Shown: positions 1-12,645 of the stretch, piece by piece
Layout: the number at the start of each line of letters is the position of its first letter
How positions within the stretch are numbered: the first letter of the stretch is position 1
Assembly (NCBI GenBank): GCA_003024785.1
Contig: PUQB01000659.1
Span: 62,001 to 126,000, forward strand
DNA length: 64,000 bases
Reading direction: 5' to 3'
Source of the DNA: Selaginella tamariscina
Taxonomy: Eukaryota; Streptophyta; Lycopodiopsida; Selaginellales; Selaginellaceae
The notes under the pieces: model-generated
What the model was told of the DNA's origin: nothing
What the model saw: the letters and a program-made list of their open reading frames with translations, nothing else
Databases searched by the model: none
Made by a program: the position numbers and the translations under genes

Positions 1-3000
1 CACGCATGCTGGCCAATAAAATGATCGGCGCAGCTTCTCCAACACTCGTTGGTGACCAAGATGACCTCCAACAATAGGTGAATCATGATATGCTCGAAGA
101 AGGTGTGGAACATATGTAGAGGGTACAACCAAACGCCATCTGTCCTTGGATTTGTCCCAATAAAATACAATAAACCATCCTGAAGTCGAAACTGAGCATG
201 ATATTGTCGAAACCGAGGTTCGGAAGACGGATTTGCAAACGCATCGCGTAATTGCCTCGTCCATGGTTCATGTTTTTGAGCATCCTGCCACTGTTCCAAG
301 GATGGTAAGTCGGCATCGAATACCTGAGGGGCTTGTATCAAACCGAACTGCAGCTACTGCATGAGCAGGCAAAGTGGAATCGGAGAGGGGTGCTCGAGAA
401 AGTGCATCCGCATCCACCATTGTTCGCCCAGGCCTGTGCACCACCTTAAAGTTATATACCTGGAGACGTAATGCCCATCTGGCTACGCGACCCACTAAAT
501 TCTTCCGTTTTAATAAGGAAGTGAGCAGCATGATCACACTCCAAAAGTGTTTCACTCCCATGTAAGTAGGCATGAAGTCGTTCAAAACCCCAAACAGCAG
601 CAAGGCATTCTTTTTCAGTAGTGGAATAATTCCGCTCAGCCGGCGTGAGTACTCGACTAATGTAAGCCACCGGGTGTCGAATTGAAGAATCCACAGCATC
701 AGTTTGCATCAATACACCACCAATACCAACATCTGAGGCATCTACTCGTAAAATGAACGGACGAGTAAAATCTGGGTATTGAAGCAATGGAGTTGTCAGG
801 AACTCTTTTAACTGGTCAAATGCCTGCTGACACCTGCGAGTCCACCTGAAAGATACCTGTGGAAAACTAACTCCCGAAGAGGGGCAGTTCGATCAGTGAG
901 ATGATCGATGAATCGACCCAAGTACTGCACCTGCCCAAGAAACGGGACTTCCTGTACTGTACGGGGACGAGGGAACTCTCGAACAGCTCGCAACTTCATT
1001 GGATCCACCTGTAAACCCTCTCGAGATATACGGTAACCCAAGTAAGTGGTGTCGGTCGAACCAAACACACACTTTTCAAGTTTCAACTTCAGGCCAACTT
1101 CTCGAAATCGATCAAGAACGCGCCGTACATCACGAATGTGATCCTCCCAAGAACCAGACCCATGAATGAGCACATCGTCGATAAAATCGGCAGTGATATC
1201 AGGCATATCGGAAAGAAGCTCATCCATCATGCGTTGAAAGGTGGCAGGAGCTGAAGTCAATCCAAAAGGCATGACCAAAAACTCGTAAAGACCAAATGGT
1301 GTCCGGAAGGCCGTTTTTGGAATATCCTCCTCAGCCATAGGAACCTGCCAATATCCTGATGCCAAATCCAACTTAGTAAACCATCGACTCTGACCCAAAC
1401 GATCTAATAGATCGGCAGAGTTCGGAAGTGGATAGACATCTTTGATGGTAACATCGTTAAGAGGTCGGTAATCCACACAAAATCGGAGAGATCCATCAGG
1501 CTTGGGAACCAAATGAGGTTCACATGCCCATGGACTCCGTGATGGACGACACACCCTTTACCAATCATATCAGTAACAGCTGTTCGCATGGCTGATAACT
1601 CCTTTGGTGACCTGCGTCGAACCGGGACTTTGAAAGGCTTTGCATTGCCGTGGGTATACAGTGTCGAGTCTTCACACGTGCACCTTGGGACAGATCAAAT
1701 TTGAACAAACTTGCATACTGTTTAAGTTGTTCGATGCATGTGCTCGACACTCAGGTGACGGATCCGGCATTTGAACCTGTTGAGATGAACACCACCCCAA
1801 GACCGGAATCAAAGGAGCTGTATGCGTGATACAAACAGCAACAAGCTTCTCTGGACGTAAAGGAACAGACTGCAAGACACAGACTCCAAGCGTAATACAG
1901 GAGGAGAGAGTGAAAAATCACACATACCTTTCGACTGCTTTAACCAATCACATCCCAGAATAATGTCAAAGACCTGGGAAGGGACAACCCTAAGAGACCC
2001 AGAGGGAAACTTACGTTGGCACCCAAACCAGCGTAGTCGAAGTGGTGTACTGTGATACTGCACGAGACTGCCCATTACCATATAAAATGTGCAAGACCTT
2101 ATCTGCACGTCTTAAGGGTAATGAGCACCGATGCGCTAGAGAAGTAGTTATGGAAGACATACTGGATCCTGTATCCACAAGCACTGTGACTGAAAGATCA
2201 TTCACTCGTGCAGAAAATGTGAAAACTGGATGATCTGGTGGAACTTGCAAACCTTGATATGCATAGCGGAAAAAACATGGAGGTGAAGTCTCCATCGCAC
2301 GGGATCCCTCCGTCGCCCGTACGATTACTGGTTTTCCGCAACAGATCCATCTGCAAGAGAGGCTTCGTCATCAGGAAGCTCATCATCAGACATAATGGCC
2401 GCCACAGGCACCATCCGGAACATATGGTCGCCAGCCTGGATGTGGTGGACGCCAATCAGGATACACATCGCATGCCCGCCAAGTATGTCCAGCCCAACAG
2501 GCCCAACAATGAACTTGATTGGGTCGACCTGCATTGTTCCGATTCCTCCTGTCACGAATCCGTGGATTTTGACCACCACGGGCAGGACTGGAGCAGGTGC
2601 AGGACGATTTCGTGGAGGTGGTCCACGGGGTGGGCCCCGAGGTCGACCACGAAAGGCTTGTCGTGCGGGCACATATGCAGCAGCATCAACCTCCATTGGA
2701 TCAGCACGCTGAACAAGAGGAGCAGGTAACCCAAGGGGAACACGGCCCTCACCAGGCACCAACTCAAAACGTTGAGCTAGTGCAAAAGCTTCCTCCAATG
2801 TGGTAGGACGAAGAGCCCGAACGAATCGAACAAGTTCGGGTCGCATAGTTGGCCATAACATACCGAGCTTAATGGGCTCAGGCATGTTAGGATATGCACG
2901 CCGAACTAAATCCCCGAACCTAATACTGAACCGCATAACAGACTCACCAGGATGTTGTCGTATCGCATGCAGTTGTTGGAAAGCATCATCTGAATCCTCA

Positions 3001-3560
3001 ACTTTGCCAAACGTACGTTTGAGGCATTCCGTTAACCGATTACTATTGGCTTGAATCTCCGCAGCCAATCCATTATACCACTTGAGCGCAGGGCCTTCCA
3101 AACATGTAGGGAATTCTCTGAGAGCACGGGCCTCATCCCAACCATGGTAACGAACAATGACTTGGAAATGATCAAACCAGTGGTATATCATCTCCCGGAT
3201 CACCACAAAAAGATCGGGGTCGAACCCTCGGATTTGTGGCCTGTGAAGAAGATGGAGTACTAGAAGCAGATCCCCCCATGAGGCTCAGGGGGAAGAGGAG
3301 GACGACCCTCAACAAAGCGCTCCAACAACTTAGTTTGTGCATCAATAGCAGTAGCAATAATGCTAAAAGCCGTCTCCATGTTCATTGTCATGGAAACAAG
3401 AAAAGGAAAAGGCGAAGAAAGAAATAGGAGGACGGACCCTCAACAAAGCGCTCCAACAATTTAATTTGTGCATCAATAGCAGTAGCAATAATGCTAAAAA
3501 CCATCTTCATGTTCATTGTCATGAAAACAAGAAAAGGAAAAGGAAAAGGCGGAAGAAAGG
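1..3560 (-). mobile_element. Ty3/gypsy LTR retrotransposon fossil, left part outside the window
   Basis: Read on the minus strand, the parts lie in Ty3/gypsy order: gag (about 3410 to 2325), an aspartic protease with a DTGSS-type active site (about 2295-2011), reverse transcriptase with the FIDDVL catalytic box (about 1554-808), RNase H (about 790-270) and the zinc-binding start of integrase (below about 230). The rest of the integrase and one LTR lie beyond base 1. I could not define an LTR on the right. The copy is broken, with several interruptions, and looks moderately old. Family assignment is secure from domain order; the lineage within Ty3/gypsy is not determined. Confidence 0.9.
3294..3560. 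repeat. Tandem duplication, about 130-bp unit, two copies
   Basis: Bases 3294-3419 and 3425-3560 are near-identical direct copies; both contain CAACAAAGCGCTCCAACAA and the same following 90 bases with a few substitutions. The unit covers the start of the gag region of the neighbouring Ty3/gypsy fossil. It is either a local duplication after insertion or a feature of the element's leader. Confidence 0.85.
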
Positions 3561-3848
3561 AATACCCAACTTTTCCACCAATGAAAGAGCAGATATATAT
3601 TCAAAAATGTCAATGTATTCAGCTACAAAAACCCTGCTTATATACAAGAGACCCTCTACCATGTGGCACACATGCAACACGTGGCACTGACACATGGGAG
3701 CCAGATCACCACCCATGTGTCACTACGCATGTGTGTATATACACATGCGTATATACATTATGTTATATATATACAGTATCTTACAATACTAATTTCTATA
3801 AAAGCGTTTAAATTTCTTAAAATATGTACACATAATGTAAAAGAAAAA

Positions 3849-3921
3849 TGGAGGTGAGGGGTATCGATCCCTTACCTATCACAATGCAAAGCGATCGCTC
3901 TACCATCTGAGCTACACCCCC
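3849..3921 (-). tRNA. tRNA-Ala (anticodon UGC), possibly degenerate
   Basis: The minus strand folds as a 73-nt tRNA. The acceptor stem GGGGGTG/CACCTCC pairs completely and includes G3-U70, the alanine identity pair, with A73 as discriminator. The D stem GCTC/GAGC is perfect and anticodon TGC sits at position 34-36. The anticodon stem pairs only if the loop is read as 8 nt (ATCGC/GTGAT), leaving a 4-nt variable loop. The T loop is ATCGATA, so the usual T54 and the B-box GGTTCGA are altered. A T-rich stretch right after the 3' end resembles a Pol III terminator. It is a real tRNA-Ala derivative; whether it works is doubtful. Confidence 0.75.
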
Positions 3922-4120
3922 TTAACAAGATAAGCCCCATTGCCCCATTAACCATATGTACAATAATTCAATATAATATAAGCATTGCATATAAATTCTA
4001 TTTTTAAACATTAAAATATATACAAATTGAGTATTCTGTATTAAGCTCAAATTATTATCAATTTAAAACTAAAGAATATTGCTTTAAAACCGAAAAGAAC
4101 AAGAAAATCCCAAATTAGGT

Positions 4121-5051
4121 TTAGAAGACTTTGTGAGCTGCTTGAGGAATCAATAGCTCAATAATCATCAACAATAACCTACAAAAATACATAAATAAAC
4201 AAATAAATACATATACAAGTATTATGCATACACCAACACACCATTCTCATTAATATATATGTATAAAAAGTATGTATGTCGCTCTAAGTAGTATCAACCA
4301 AATTAACAACATGAAAGTATATATATAACAACATGAAAGTATATATAATTAATATATACAAATGTACATATAATATATCTACACATATACGTATATACAT
4401 CGTATATACATAAATAAATTATTGTGTACCTTGTATAATCCCCCTTCAACTCTGTAACTGATAAACAACTGTTTTGGCTCTCCTGGGCACGGGTCACAGA
4501 ATCCCATTAATCCAGCTTTTTTCACGCCTTTATGCAGCTGCATCGAAAATAAAATATATTATTAGCCATGTATGCGTGTCTGTGTGTCAATGTGATAAGC
4601 AATATAATTACTTTAATTTATATATGAAGTGTATAAATATTTTCATATAATAAGTCAAATGATTAACACAGATTTAATTATCATTTATTTACCTAGCTAC
4701 TTATGTATAAACAATTACAGTATATATAAATTTATAATAAAATGCTTCATGATTTATTTAATAAACAGAATAATGTATATCTAAATAAAGTGAAAGATAT
4801 ATGCGTTAGAAAGAAAACCTATACAATATGAAAACATACACATATATCATGGACATATCATATATCATGTATATATGTATAAACATACCGTATAGTATTT
4901 AGTTGAATTGATGATTGTTATACCACAAAAGAATCGGCCACGTCCATATATAACGTTAACAGATATATATTATACTTGTCGCGTGTTTACAAAACCATAT
5001 CAATGAGAATATATATATTTAATAACAATAGTTGAAACAAATGTGAATATT

Positions 5052-5093
<42 letters not shown>

Positions 5094-5669
5094 TAAGCTG
5101 CCCAGATTCGTCCACGAGGAACTGCAAAGCTGTAGTGACATCAATCCTGGGAGGAGGAAAATCTTTGTCCAACTGTTCCCTGTTTAGTCCCTTAATATCC
5201 CCATAAACAGCTTCATTAATCACTAATCCCCTGTTTGCTCCGCTTTGGCTCGCTTACGGTCAGCTACGAGTTTTAATAATCCTTGTGCATTCTCTGCAGC
5301 CTGTCGCGACTCCATAACCTGGTCCACGTGTGAGTTGTGTGTGTAAGGGAGAGAAACGCATATAGAGATGAGTATATATATATATAAGTACGTATGTATA
5401 TATATGTATGCATGTGTGTGTATGTTGTGTGTGAGAGAGAGAGATACAAGTTCTTTAGAGCAACTATTGGACACGAACATATGTGATTACGATATATGTA
5501 GATAGATCCGCATATAGCCATGTACATGCATACACATACATACAAGAGAGTGTTACCTGTGATAGTGTCGTACGACGCTGCTCCAGCTTCTTCCTCTCAC
5601 TCCTCTTTAGGAAGTATGGCTTGAAGACATAGACCTGCAATGCAAGCTTAAAACACACATAAATGTGCA

Positions 5670-5708
<39 letters not shown>

Positions 5709-8700
5709 AGAGAGTTGTATAGTCTGAGTGTCTATGTATGCATTTGTGTACCTTCAAGACTGCATATAAAGTTGAAGGCAAAACCAAAGCACCAAAAGCT
5801 ACGAATGGATTAAATGGAGCTGCAAGTAAGACCTTAAAAGGGAAAACATCAGTACTTATGCAACTATAATTAAGAAACGCATATGATAACTTGTACAAAG
5901 GATGTGATACAGTGAACGCATATGTGTGTGTATAGACATCAATTGTTTATTAAAACCTGTAAAAAACCTACTTACCGGGATAACAAATTTTTGACCACCA
6001 CGAGTAAACCTGAATTTCCACGAGATACCCTGCATATATCTACAGTTGTAGGCTTACACGTATAAAGAAAAGCATATAACATTATATAAATACATGCATT
6101 ATACATGTGTGCGTGTAAAGAAAAACTATAACCTGAATGCCTACTATACAAAACATCCCTGCGGAACTGTGATCAGAAACATTTTCTCTCCACCAATCTC
6201 CATTTCAATTCCAGTGCTGCAGAAATAATATAATAATTAAACAGATATAGAGATGTTGTATATATCATACAGAGGTCGAGACATGCATGCATGTATATCT
6301 CTCACATATGTATTATACATAATATACACAGAGGAATACGTACGTGCCAACTTTTGCACTGACTTTGCCCTTTGATTTGGAGGAGAATTCCCTTGAAACT
6401 TGACCGCTGATGCCAACAGCAGCAGGACCAACCTTAAGTAAAAATAAAAATAAATTTAATAAACTATACAGGGTTTAAGATTTAATGGATATATAAACCA
6501 TTATTATATAATGCAGTTAAAAATATTAATTAATGAATCAATAACCTTTATGTCTGATGCTATTGCATGCTTTTTCCCACGGTGTTGCCAACCAACAGAC
6601 ACACCCGACTGAGCCGGGTCAGTTCCCATCGACAGCTGTATCTGCAAGTAAGACTTATATTAACAATGCATTACAGTTATAAAGTGCAATAGTATAAATA
6701 CAACACATAACAACATTACTTACGATGTACAAAACAGTAGATGATTGGCGTCTGTTCATAGTACGATATGTATTTTTACATTTATATTATATTCGTGTAC
6801 CACATAAGATGTGAAGGCAAGACATAAAATACACATTACACAGAAAAGTATGTATGTCTGTATTTGTGTGTGTGTGTCTCTCTCTCTCTATTATATATAT
6901 ATAAACAAACTTACGGTGCCAATTGTGTTTTCCGACATTTGCCTAGTCCATGACTGGACTAATGTAACAGAGCCATCCCGTAATGAATATGAGAGGCTCA
7001 TTGTCCCTGATGAATGAACCGATATTTGCCTGTACATAAAAGCCTTCTCAGTTATTGCTTGTGTGATGATATATATACATATTTATGTTCTAATATAATG
7101 CCATCTGGTATTATTAAATTTCCAACTTCCTATCGTAATTAGATGTTATCTTAAAAAAGAAAGCTATATATTGAACGAGAGCATTATTGAGTGCGTATGC
7201 GCGTTTGTGTGATGTGCGTGTGCATGAGAAAGAGATAATACTACATGCAATAAGCACATTATATTAGCTTTGCATTGTAGTATATATTATTATAGTAATA
7301 TGACAAATTTCACATAGCCATACTATATGTATTACTTATAATACCGTATTACTCGTAGCAATGTTTATGTATACATTCTACATGGTAACGGAATATTCAT
7401 CAAGGAGGCGGATCATACCTGGATACTTGGCAGTTAAGAAGAACGGAGTCCCGCCATAGCCAGGAACTCTACAGAAGTAGATTCATCTAGCTGACGTCGT
7501 GCAACCACTGTTACCGTGCCACCTCCCATTCCCTTTCTCAAGTACATGTTACCACCCGTAGTAAGGTGTCCTTCTTAGATACCTGCGCTTGTACTTGAGT
7601 TGACATTGCCATCCTAATACATATACAGATATTAAGTATCAATTAAGTACTTAAAACAAACTTTAAAAAAAAACCTTCACACATGTGTGTTTATATGTTT
7701 AAATTTCTATGTTGATAATATTAGTTATGATGCATATATCCATGTACAGACAAGCGTCACACACAACCATAGGGATACTTAATACCATATAAGTATTATA
7801 GATGTGCCTTTAACTATATATGCAAACATATGTTGCAACACATACATATATTATACACACATCCACACAGACACATTGTACATATGTACATAGCCTACAT
7901 ATGTACATGTATACAGAAGCCAGCCACATACATGGAGATAAATATTTTGGCCACACGTACAGCTGCATACGCACACATATTTGAATATATACATACACAC
8001 ACACGCACGCACATACAAGACTATAGCCTGTATATAGCATCCAGACACTATATATATGGACGCACACGTGTGGGTGTCTACATGATTGTCAACACTGAAG
8101 TGCCACGCAAATTCACCCCTATTATACTATACATCTATGTATACATGTATGCATTATTATAGATTTTATATACATATAAACACACGCATGGAGACTCACC
8201 CAGTGAGTGTATGTTTTGTATTGAAGTTGGATCTTAAAGCATCACGAAGAGAGATTCACAAGCATGGATCCTGAATGGTGTACGTGACTAGCAACTTTTA
8301 GATCTGCCTTTCGAGCCATGAACCTCTCGTACTCCTCCCTTATCTCCTCTCTAGTCTTCAGCTGTGGTCCCAGCTCCAATCCCGATTTTAAACCTGTTTG
8401 TGTGTTATATGTGTTTAAGCGTATGTATGTATTAATGTACACAAGTGCCTATATATAGATATATGTGCACTTGAAAAACCTTCAATATATGTGTATCCAG
8501 AGATACATACATGCAAATAATCTGAATAACGAGCAAAGCATATAGAATGGGTGCTGCATGTGTACAAACCTTCCATTCCGTATATATCATATATCTGACG
8601 CTTTCTCTCGTCGACCAGAATCTCGTATGCCTCTCGAATACGTTGGAAATTCTCAGTTGCAATATCTTGCAACTGCATTTAGTTTAAAAATAAATAAGCA

Positions 8701-9373
8701 AACAAATCGTTATTAAATCATGCGGACACACACACACACACACACATTGACTATGGTTACAACTTAGAACAGAAGTGCTAAAAACGCTTTTCATAGACGA
8801 ATAGATAAATTGCATAGTATTTATGTCTATGTCTATGAACACAACTAGGCAAACGCATTCATGATTAAGCCTAAAAAAGAAAGTCGAATCACAAAACTAT
8901 ATGATTGTAATTGCCGGAACACACACAGGTACACTCTTGCGAACTCTAGTGATAGTAAACTATTTACAGAATCTGCGAACTCGTACACATATACAAGGGT
9001 CACCTATATAAGGTATATTATATACACGTACATGTGATGTTGTATCTTACGTTCTAGATTACTAATGTAAAATACAAACTCTTCCGGATTTATGTATACG
9101 TAATAATAAACATAAGGATCTGTTATATATATATATATATATCAGAAATGAACCTGCACACTCTGCACCGGCATACTTGTGTATATGCATATGCGATAAA
9201 CTCGAAAATGCACCACAATTAACAGTGTAATTGCACCTGCACAGTCCTGTGCTTGTCTGGATGATAAATCTGCGCCCATTGGCGATACGCTCTCTTGATG
9301 TCCTCCTCCGAGGCATCTGGATCAAGATGGAGCAGCGCATACAGCCCCCTGTCCGGCTCCCCTCCATTCCCAT
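4121..9373 (-). CDS. DNAJC11: DNAJC11/OWL1-type J-domain protein, about 14 exons, frame disturbed
   Basis: Exons on the minus strand encode, in order, a J-domain ([19 protein letters not shown], then YHPDK with the HPD motif; exon 1 ends at 9237, exon 2 is 8672-8570), the [13 protein letters not shown] linker (from 8393), a beta-rich central region (exons near 7.6-7.4, 7.03-6.92, 6.64-6.55, 6.42-6.35, 6.2-6.13 and 6.03-5.98 kb), [19 protein letters not shown] (5.83 kb), FKPYFLKR (5.63 kb), INEAVYGD (5.2 kb), [15 protein letters not shown] (4539-4431) and [12 protein letters not shown] (from about 4178). This is the DNAJC11 family with the C-terminal DUF3395. Animal members act in mitochondrial cristae organisation; Arabidopsis OWL1 is linked to very-low-fluence light responses. 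At least six frame slips are needed: CCCC at 9359-9362 (the ATG at 9371-9373 is one base out of frame with the J-domain), near 7555, 7438 and 6188, CCCC at 5228-5231, and 4158-4162. Splice sites are otherwise canonical. One short segment after NLS (near 8255) is unresolved. It is a recent pseudogene or carries assembly errors. Confidence 0.85.
5056..5092. repeat. (GA)n microsatellite
   Basis: An almost pure GA run lies directly beside the splice donor after the exon ending GQLK, so the intron begins in the CT repeat on the gene strand. Another GA run lies at about 5671-5714 in an adjacent intron. Length variation here could affect splicing, but that is inference. Confidence 0.9.
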
Positions 9374-9378
9374 CACAT

Positions 9379-9596
9379 TAGCCCTAATCTTACCATAAAC
9401 CCTAGAAGATAGTGACGTGGCGTACAGGATTTTACAAGAACCCTAACTCGTTATTAGCCCTCCGATGTAATGTTTAGTTATCCGTTGGATTCCTGCTTAC
9501 GTGGATGGTTGGCGGCTGGCGGCTGGATTTAAGGTTTATATTCAGCCTCCAGGGTAGGGTTGCTTGTGTGTGTTTAGGGTTCTTTGATGCGTTTAG
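9379..9596. promoter_or_regulatory. Telo-box cluster, probable shared promoter of the DNAJC11 gene and snoRNA cluster
   Basis: The 220-bp gap between two divergent transcription units holds four telo-box-like motifs: AAACCCTA at 9397-9404, AACCCTAA at 9439-9446, TAGGGTT at 9555-9561 and TTTAGGGTT at 9573-9581. The last ends 15 bases before the first U14 gene. Telo boxes are known from plant promoters of ribosomal-protein and snoRNA genes. I see no certain TATA box or site II element. Bidirectional use is inferred from position only. Confidence 0.55.
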
Positions 9597-9717
9597 ATCT
9601 GTGATGATAATCTTAAGGCTTGTTTCTCAAAAACATTCGCAGGGCCGCCTAAGGATTCTCGCCTTTCGCAGGGCTTGAGGATTAATGAAGTTTTAATCTT
9701 CCTTGGATATCTGAGAT
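9597..9717 (+). ncRNA. U14: U14 box C/D snoRNA, copy 1
   Basis: Box C GTGATGA (9601-9607) and box D CTGA (9711-9714) are closed by a short stem, ATCT (9597-9600) with AGAT (9714-9717). Domain A, ACATTCGCAG (9633-9642), is complementary to the 18S rRNA segment CTGCGAATG. Domain B, CTTCCTTGGAT (9698-9708), is complementary to 18S ATCCAAGGAAG and sits where the box D rule predicts methylation of the first C, the U14 site (C414 in yeast, C462 in human). Both guide elements together identify U14, an essential snoRNA for 18S processing and methylation. The length of about 120 nt fits plant U14. Confidence 0.93.
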
Positions 9718-9897
9718 TATTGTTTGAGTGTTGAATTTTTGTGGGTTTTGGGGAATTCTCTGAAATTTCTGTTATTGAGTGTGGATTTTGGGGAATTCTT
9801 GTGTTTCAGGTTTCATGTTTTTAGATTAATTTCTTGAGGATTTTTTTTGATGTGTTCAGTGGTAATTTGGTGATGGGTTTTGATATATAGATTATAT

Positions 9898-10021
9898 AGC
9901 TGATGATGATAATCTTAAGGCTTGTTTCTCAAAAACATTCGCAGGGCCGCCTAAGAATTCTCGCCTTTTGCAGGGTTTGAGGATTGCTGCGGTTTTTAAT
10001 CTTCCTTGGATATCTGAAGCT
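9898..10021 (+). ncRNA. U14: U14 box C/D snoRNA, copy 2
   Basis: This is a second, slightly diverged copy of the U14 gene 300 bases upstream, in the same direction. Box C is ATGATGA (9903-9909), domain A ACATTCGCAG lies at about 9934-9943, domain B CTTCCTTGGAT precedes the last bases TAT, and box D is CTGA (10014-10017). AGCT (9898-9901) can pair with AGCT (10018-10021) to close it. Differences from copy 1 fall mainly between the two guide domains. Plant U14 genes often occur as tandem copies in polycistronic clusters. Confidence 0.93.
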
Positions 10022-10035
10022 GATTAATTAGTGTT

Positions 10036-10141
10036 AATTTTCTGGCTATGATGAATTTATAGCGCTCCCTCTACTGAGAAATTATGAGGATCTGCTTTGG
10101 CATATCGAACCCATTATACTGCCGCACTGAGCCAGAAAATT
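10036..10141 (+). ncRNA. Box C/D snoRNA, target unassigned
   Basis: An 11-bp perfect terminal stem (AATTTTCTGGC at 10036-10046 with GCCAGAAAATT at 10131-10141) encloses box C ATGATGA (10048-10054), box D' CTGA (10074-10077), box C' ATGAGGA (10084-10090) and box D CTGA (10127-10130). The spacing and order are textbook for box C/D. The guides would be the bases before D' (GCGCTCCCTCTA) and before D (TTATACTGCCGCA); I could not place either on an rRNA or snRNA from memory. It starts only 14 bases after U14 copy 2, as in plant polycistronic snoRNA clusters. Confidence 0.88.
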
Positions 10142-10534
10142 TACATTATAAAAGTGTATATATGTGTGCTGGATGATGACATTAAACATCGGATTCCCTC
10201 TGATTTACAGTGATGGAATTTATAATTGCAATGATCTGACAGCAAATTATATATTTCATTTTTTTAATTTTAAATTAATTTAGAACCAGTCCACACAAGA
10301 ACATAAACATACAAGAACATAAACATAGTTAATCTATGACCTGCAATATACCCTTAAACCCATTTAAGGTTTTCTATAGTCTGTTAAAACTATTTAATGA
10401 AACTTAAGATTTTCAATTTAGTTTCATGTTATGACATTTATCTTATAAATGTATTAATCTGGAGTTATAACCACGTGAAACAATAAAATAAGAACAGTTG
10501 GATGGAGATATACAACAATTATGGTACATTTGAG
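10142..10534. other. AT-rich spacer, no gene seen
   Basis: This spacer lies between the snoRNA cluster and the 3' end of the convergent peroxidase gene. I see no further C/D or H/ACA signature and no coding potential. It probably holds the 3' ends of both transcripts. Confidence 0.6.
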
Positions 10535-11647
<1,113 letters not shown>

Positions 11648-12561
11648 CTACTGTCAGGTCACTATATATATATATATATATCTGCAGGTGCTATCTCTCA
11701 CACACACACACACATCCAAGAACATGTCAAAAGTAGGCTAGAACTTTCTCAGCCGCGTCTGTATAGTAACATTGACTCGAGTGCCATATGTGGATTAGAA
11801 GAAACATTTTATAGTCATTTAATATGTTTTTTTTATCTGTACAAGTAGAAGGTGATGATATCATCTTAATCTAATTTCAAACTAAAACATAATTTAAAAT
11901 TATATATGAAGCTCAAAATTCGTGCATGTGGTTGAACACGTCGGTTCAATGCATATTAAAGTATAGAGAGATATCTCAAAGCAAGAAACCTTATATTTTA
12001 TATAAATAACCCGTTTGTAATCCGTTATTTGTTTAACCTTCATTATTAACCGCGTATGCTATAGAAACTATGATAAATAAAATTCCAGCGACCAAATCAT
12101 ATCAAGAAAAGCAGGGAATATATTTAAATTGACCTGTACAGTTTGTTTCATTATTTAAGTTGCACTTTATGTTATGTAAAACGCATAACCTGCTTAACAT
12201 ATAGAATCATACACACACGCACACACTAGGTGTTTACACAGCTAATAAAGATATCAAAAATGTCAAGGTTGGGATTCTTTCTATGTAACAAACAGTATAA
12301 AGAAAAAAGACCAAAAGCAACTCACGAATATAATATGTTTAAAAACGCTTTGACATGTTCTCTGTCTTGGTGAAACGTTTCGATGGGAGCCCAGTAATGT
12401 AAACATGTGTACTCTTACCTCCAAATTGTACGGTGTGGATTCAATTTTTAAAATCATGTCAATTAAAATAAAAAGAAATTTATGTCACGTAAAAATTTAT
12501 ATTATTAATATTTACTTTTTATACAATTTATGTCACACATTATACTAATGCAGTTAGTTTA

Positions 12562-12645
12562 CTTCTCTCTCTCTCTCTCTATATATATATAGAGAGAGAG
12601 AGAGAGACACACACACACACACACACACATCTGTGTGTGTGTGTG
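12562..12645. repeat. Compound microsatellite forming two adjacent hairpins
   Basis: The order (CT)n(AT)n(AG)n followed by (AC)n and (TG)n gives two back-to-back inverted repeats, the first folding around the AT run and the second around the bases TC. The matching place in duplication copy B (near 19310) has only a short TA/TG tract, so the expansion is specific to copy A. Confidence 0.9.

Noticed and set aside
3190-3240. GGGTTCGACCCC on the minus strand as a second tRNA T arm
   Set aside because: No D arm, anticodon arm or acceptor stem can be found around it; it lies in the gypsy gag region.
7810-8162. Overlapping open frames rich in Tyr, His, Ile and Cys
   Set aside because: They come from TACA/TATG-type simple repeats inside an intron of the DNAJC11 gene.
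9718-9897. Another snoRNA between the two U14 copies
   Set aside because: GTGATGG and TTCAG-like bits occur, but no matching D box, stem or H/ACA fold could be completed.
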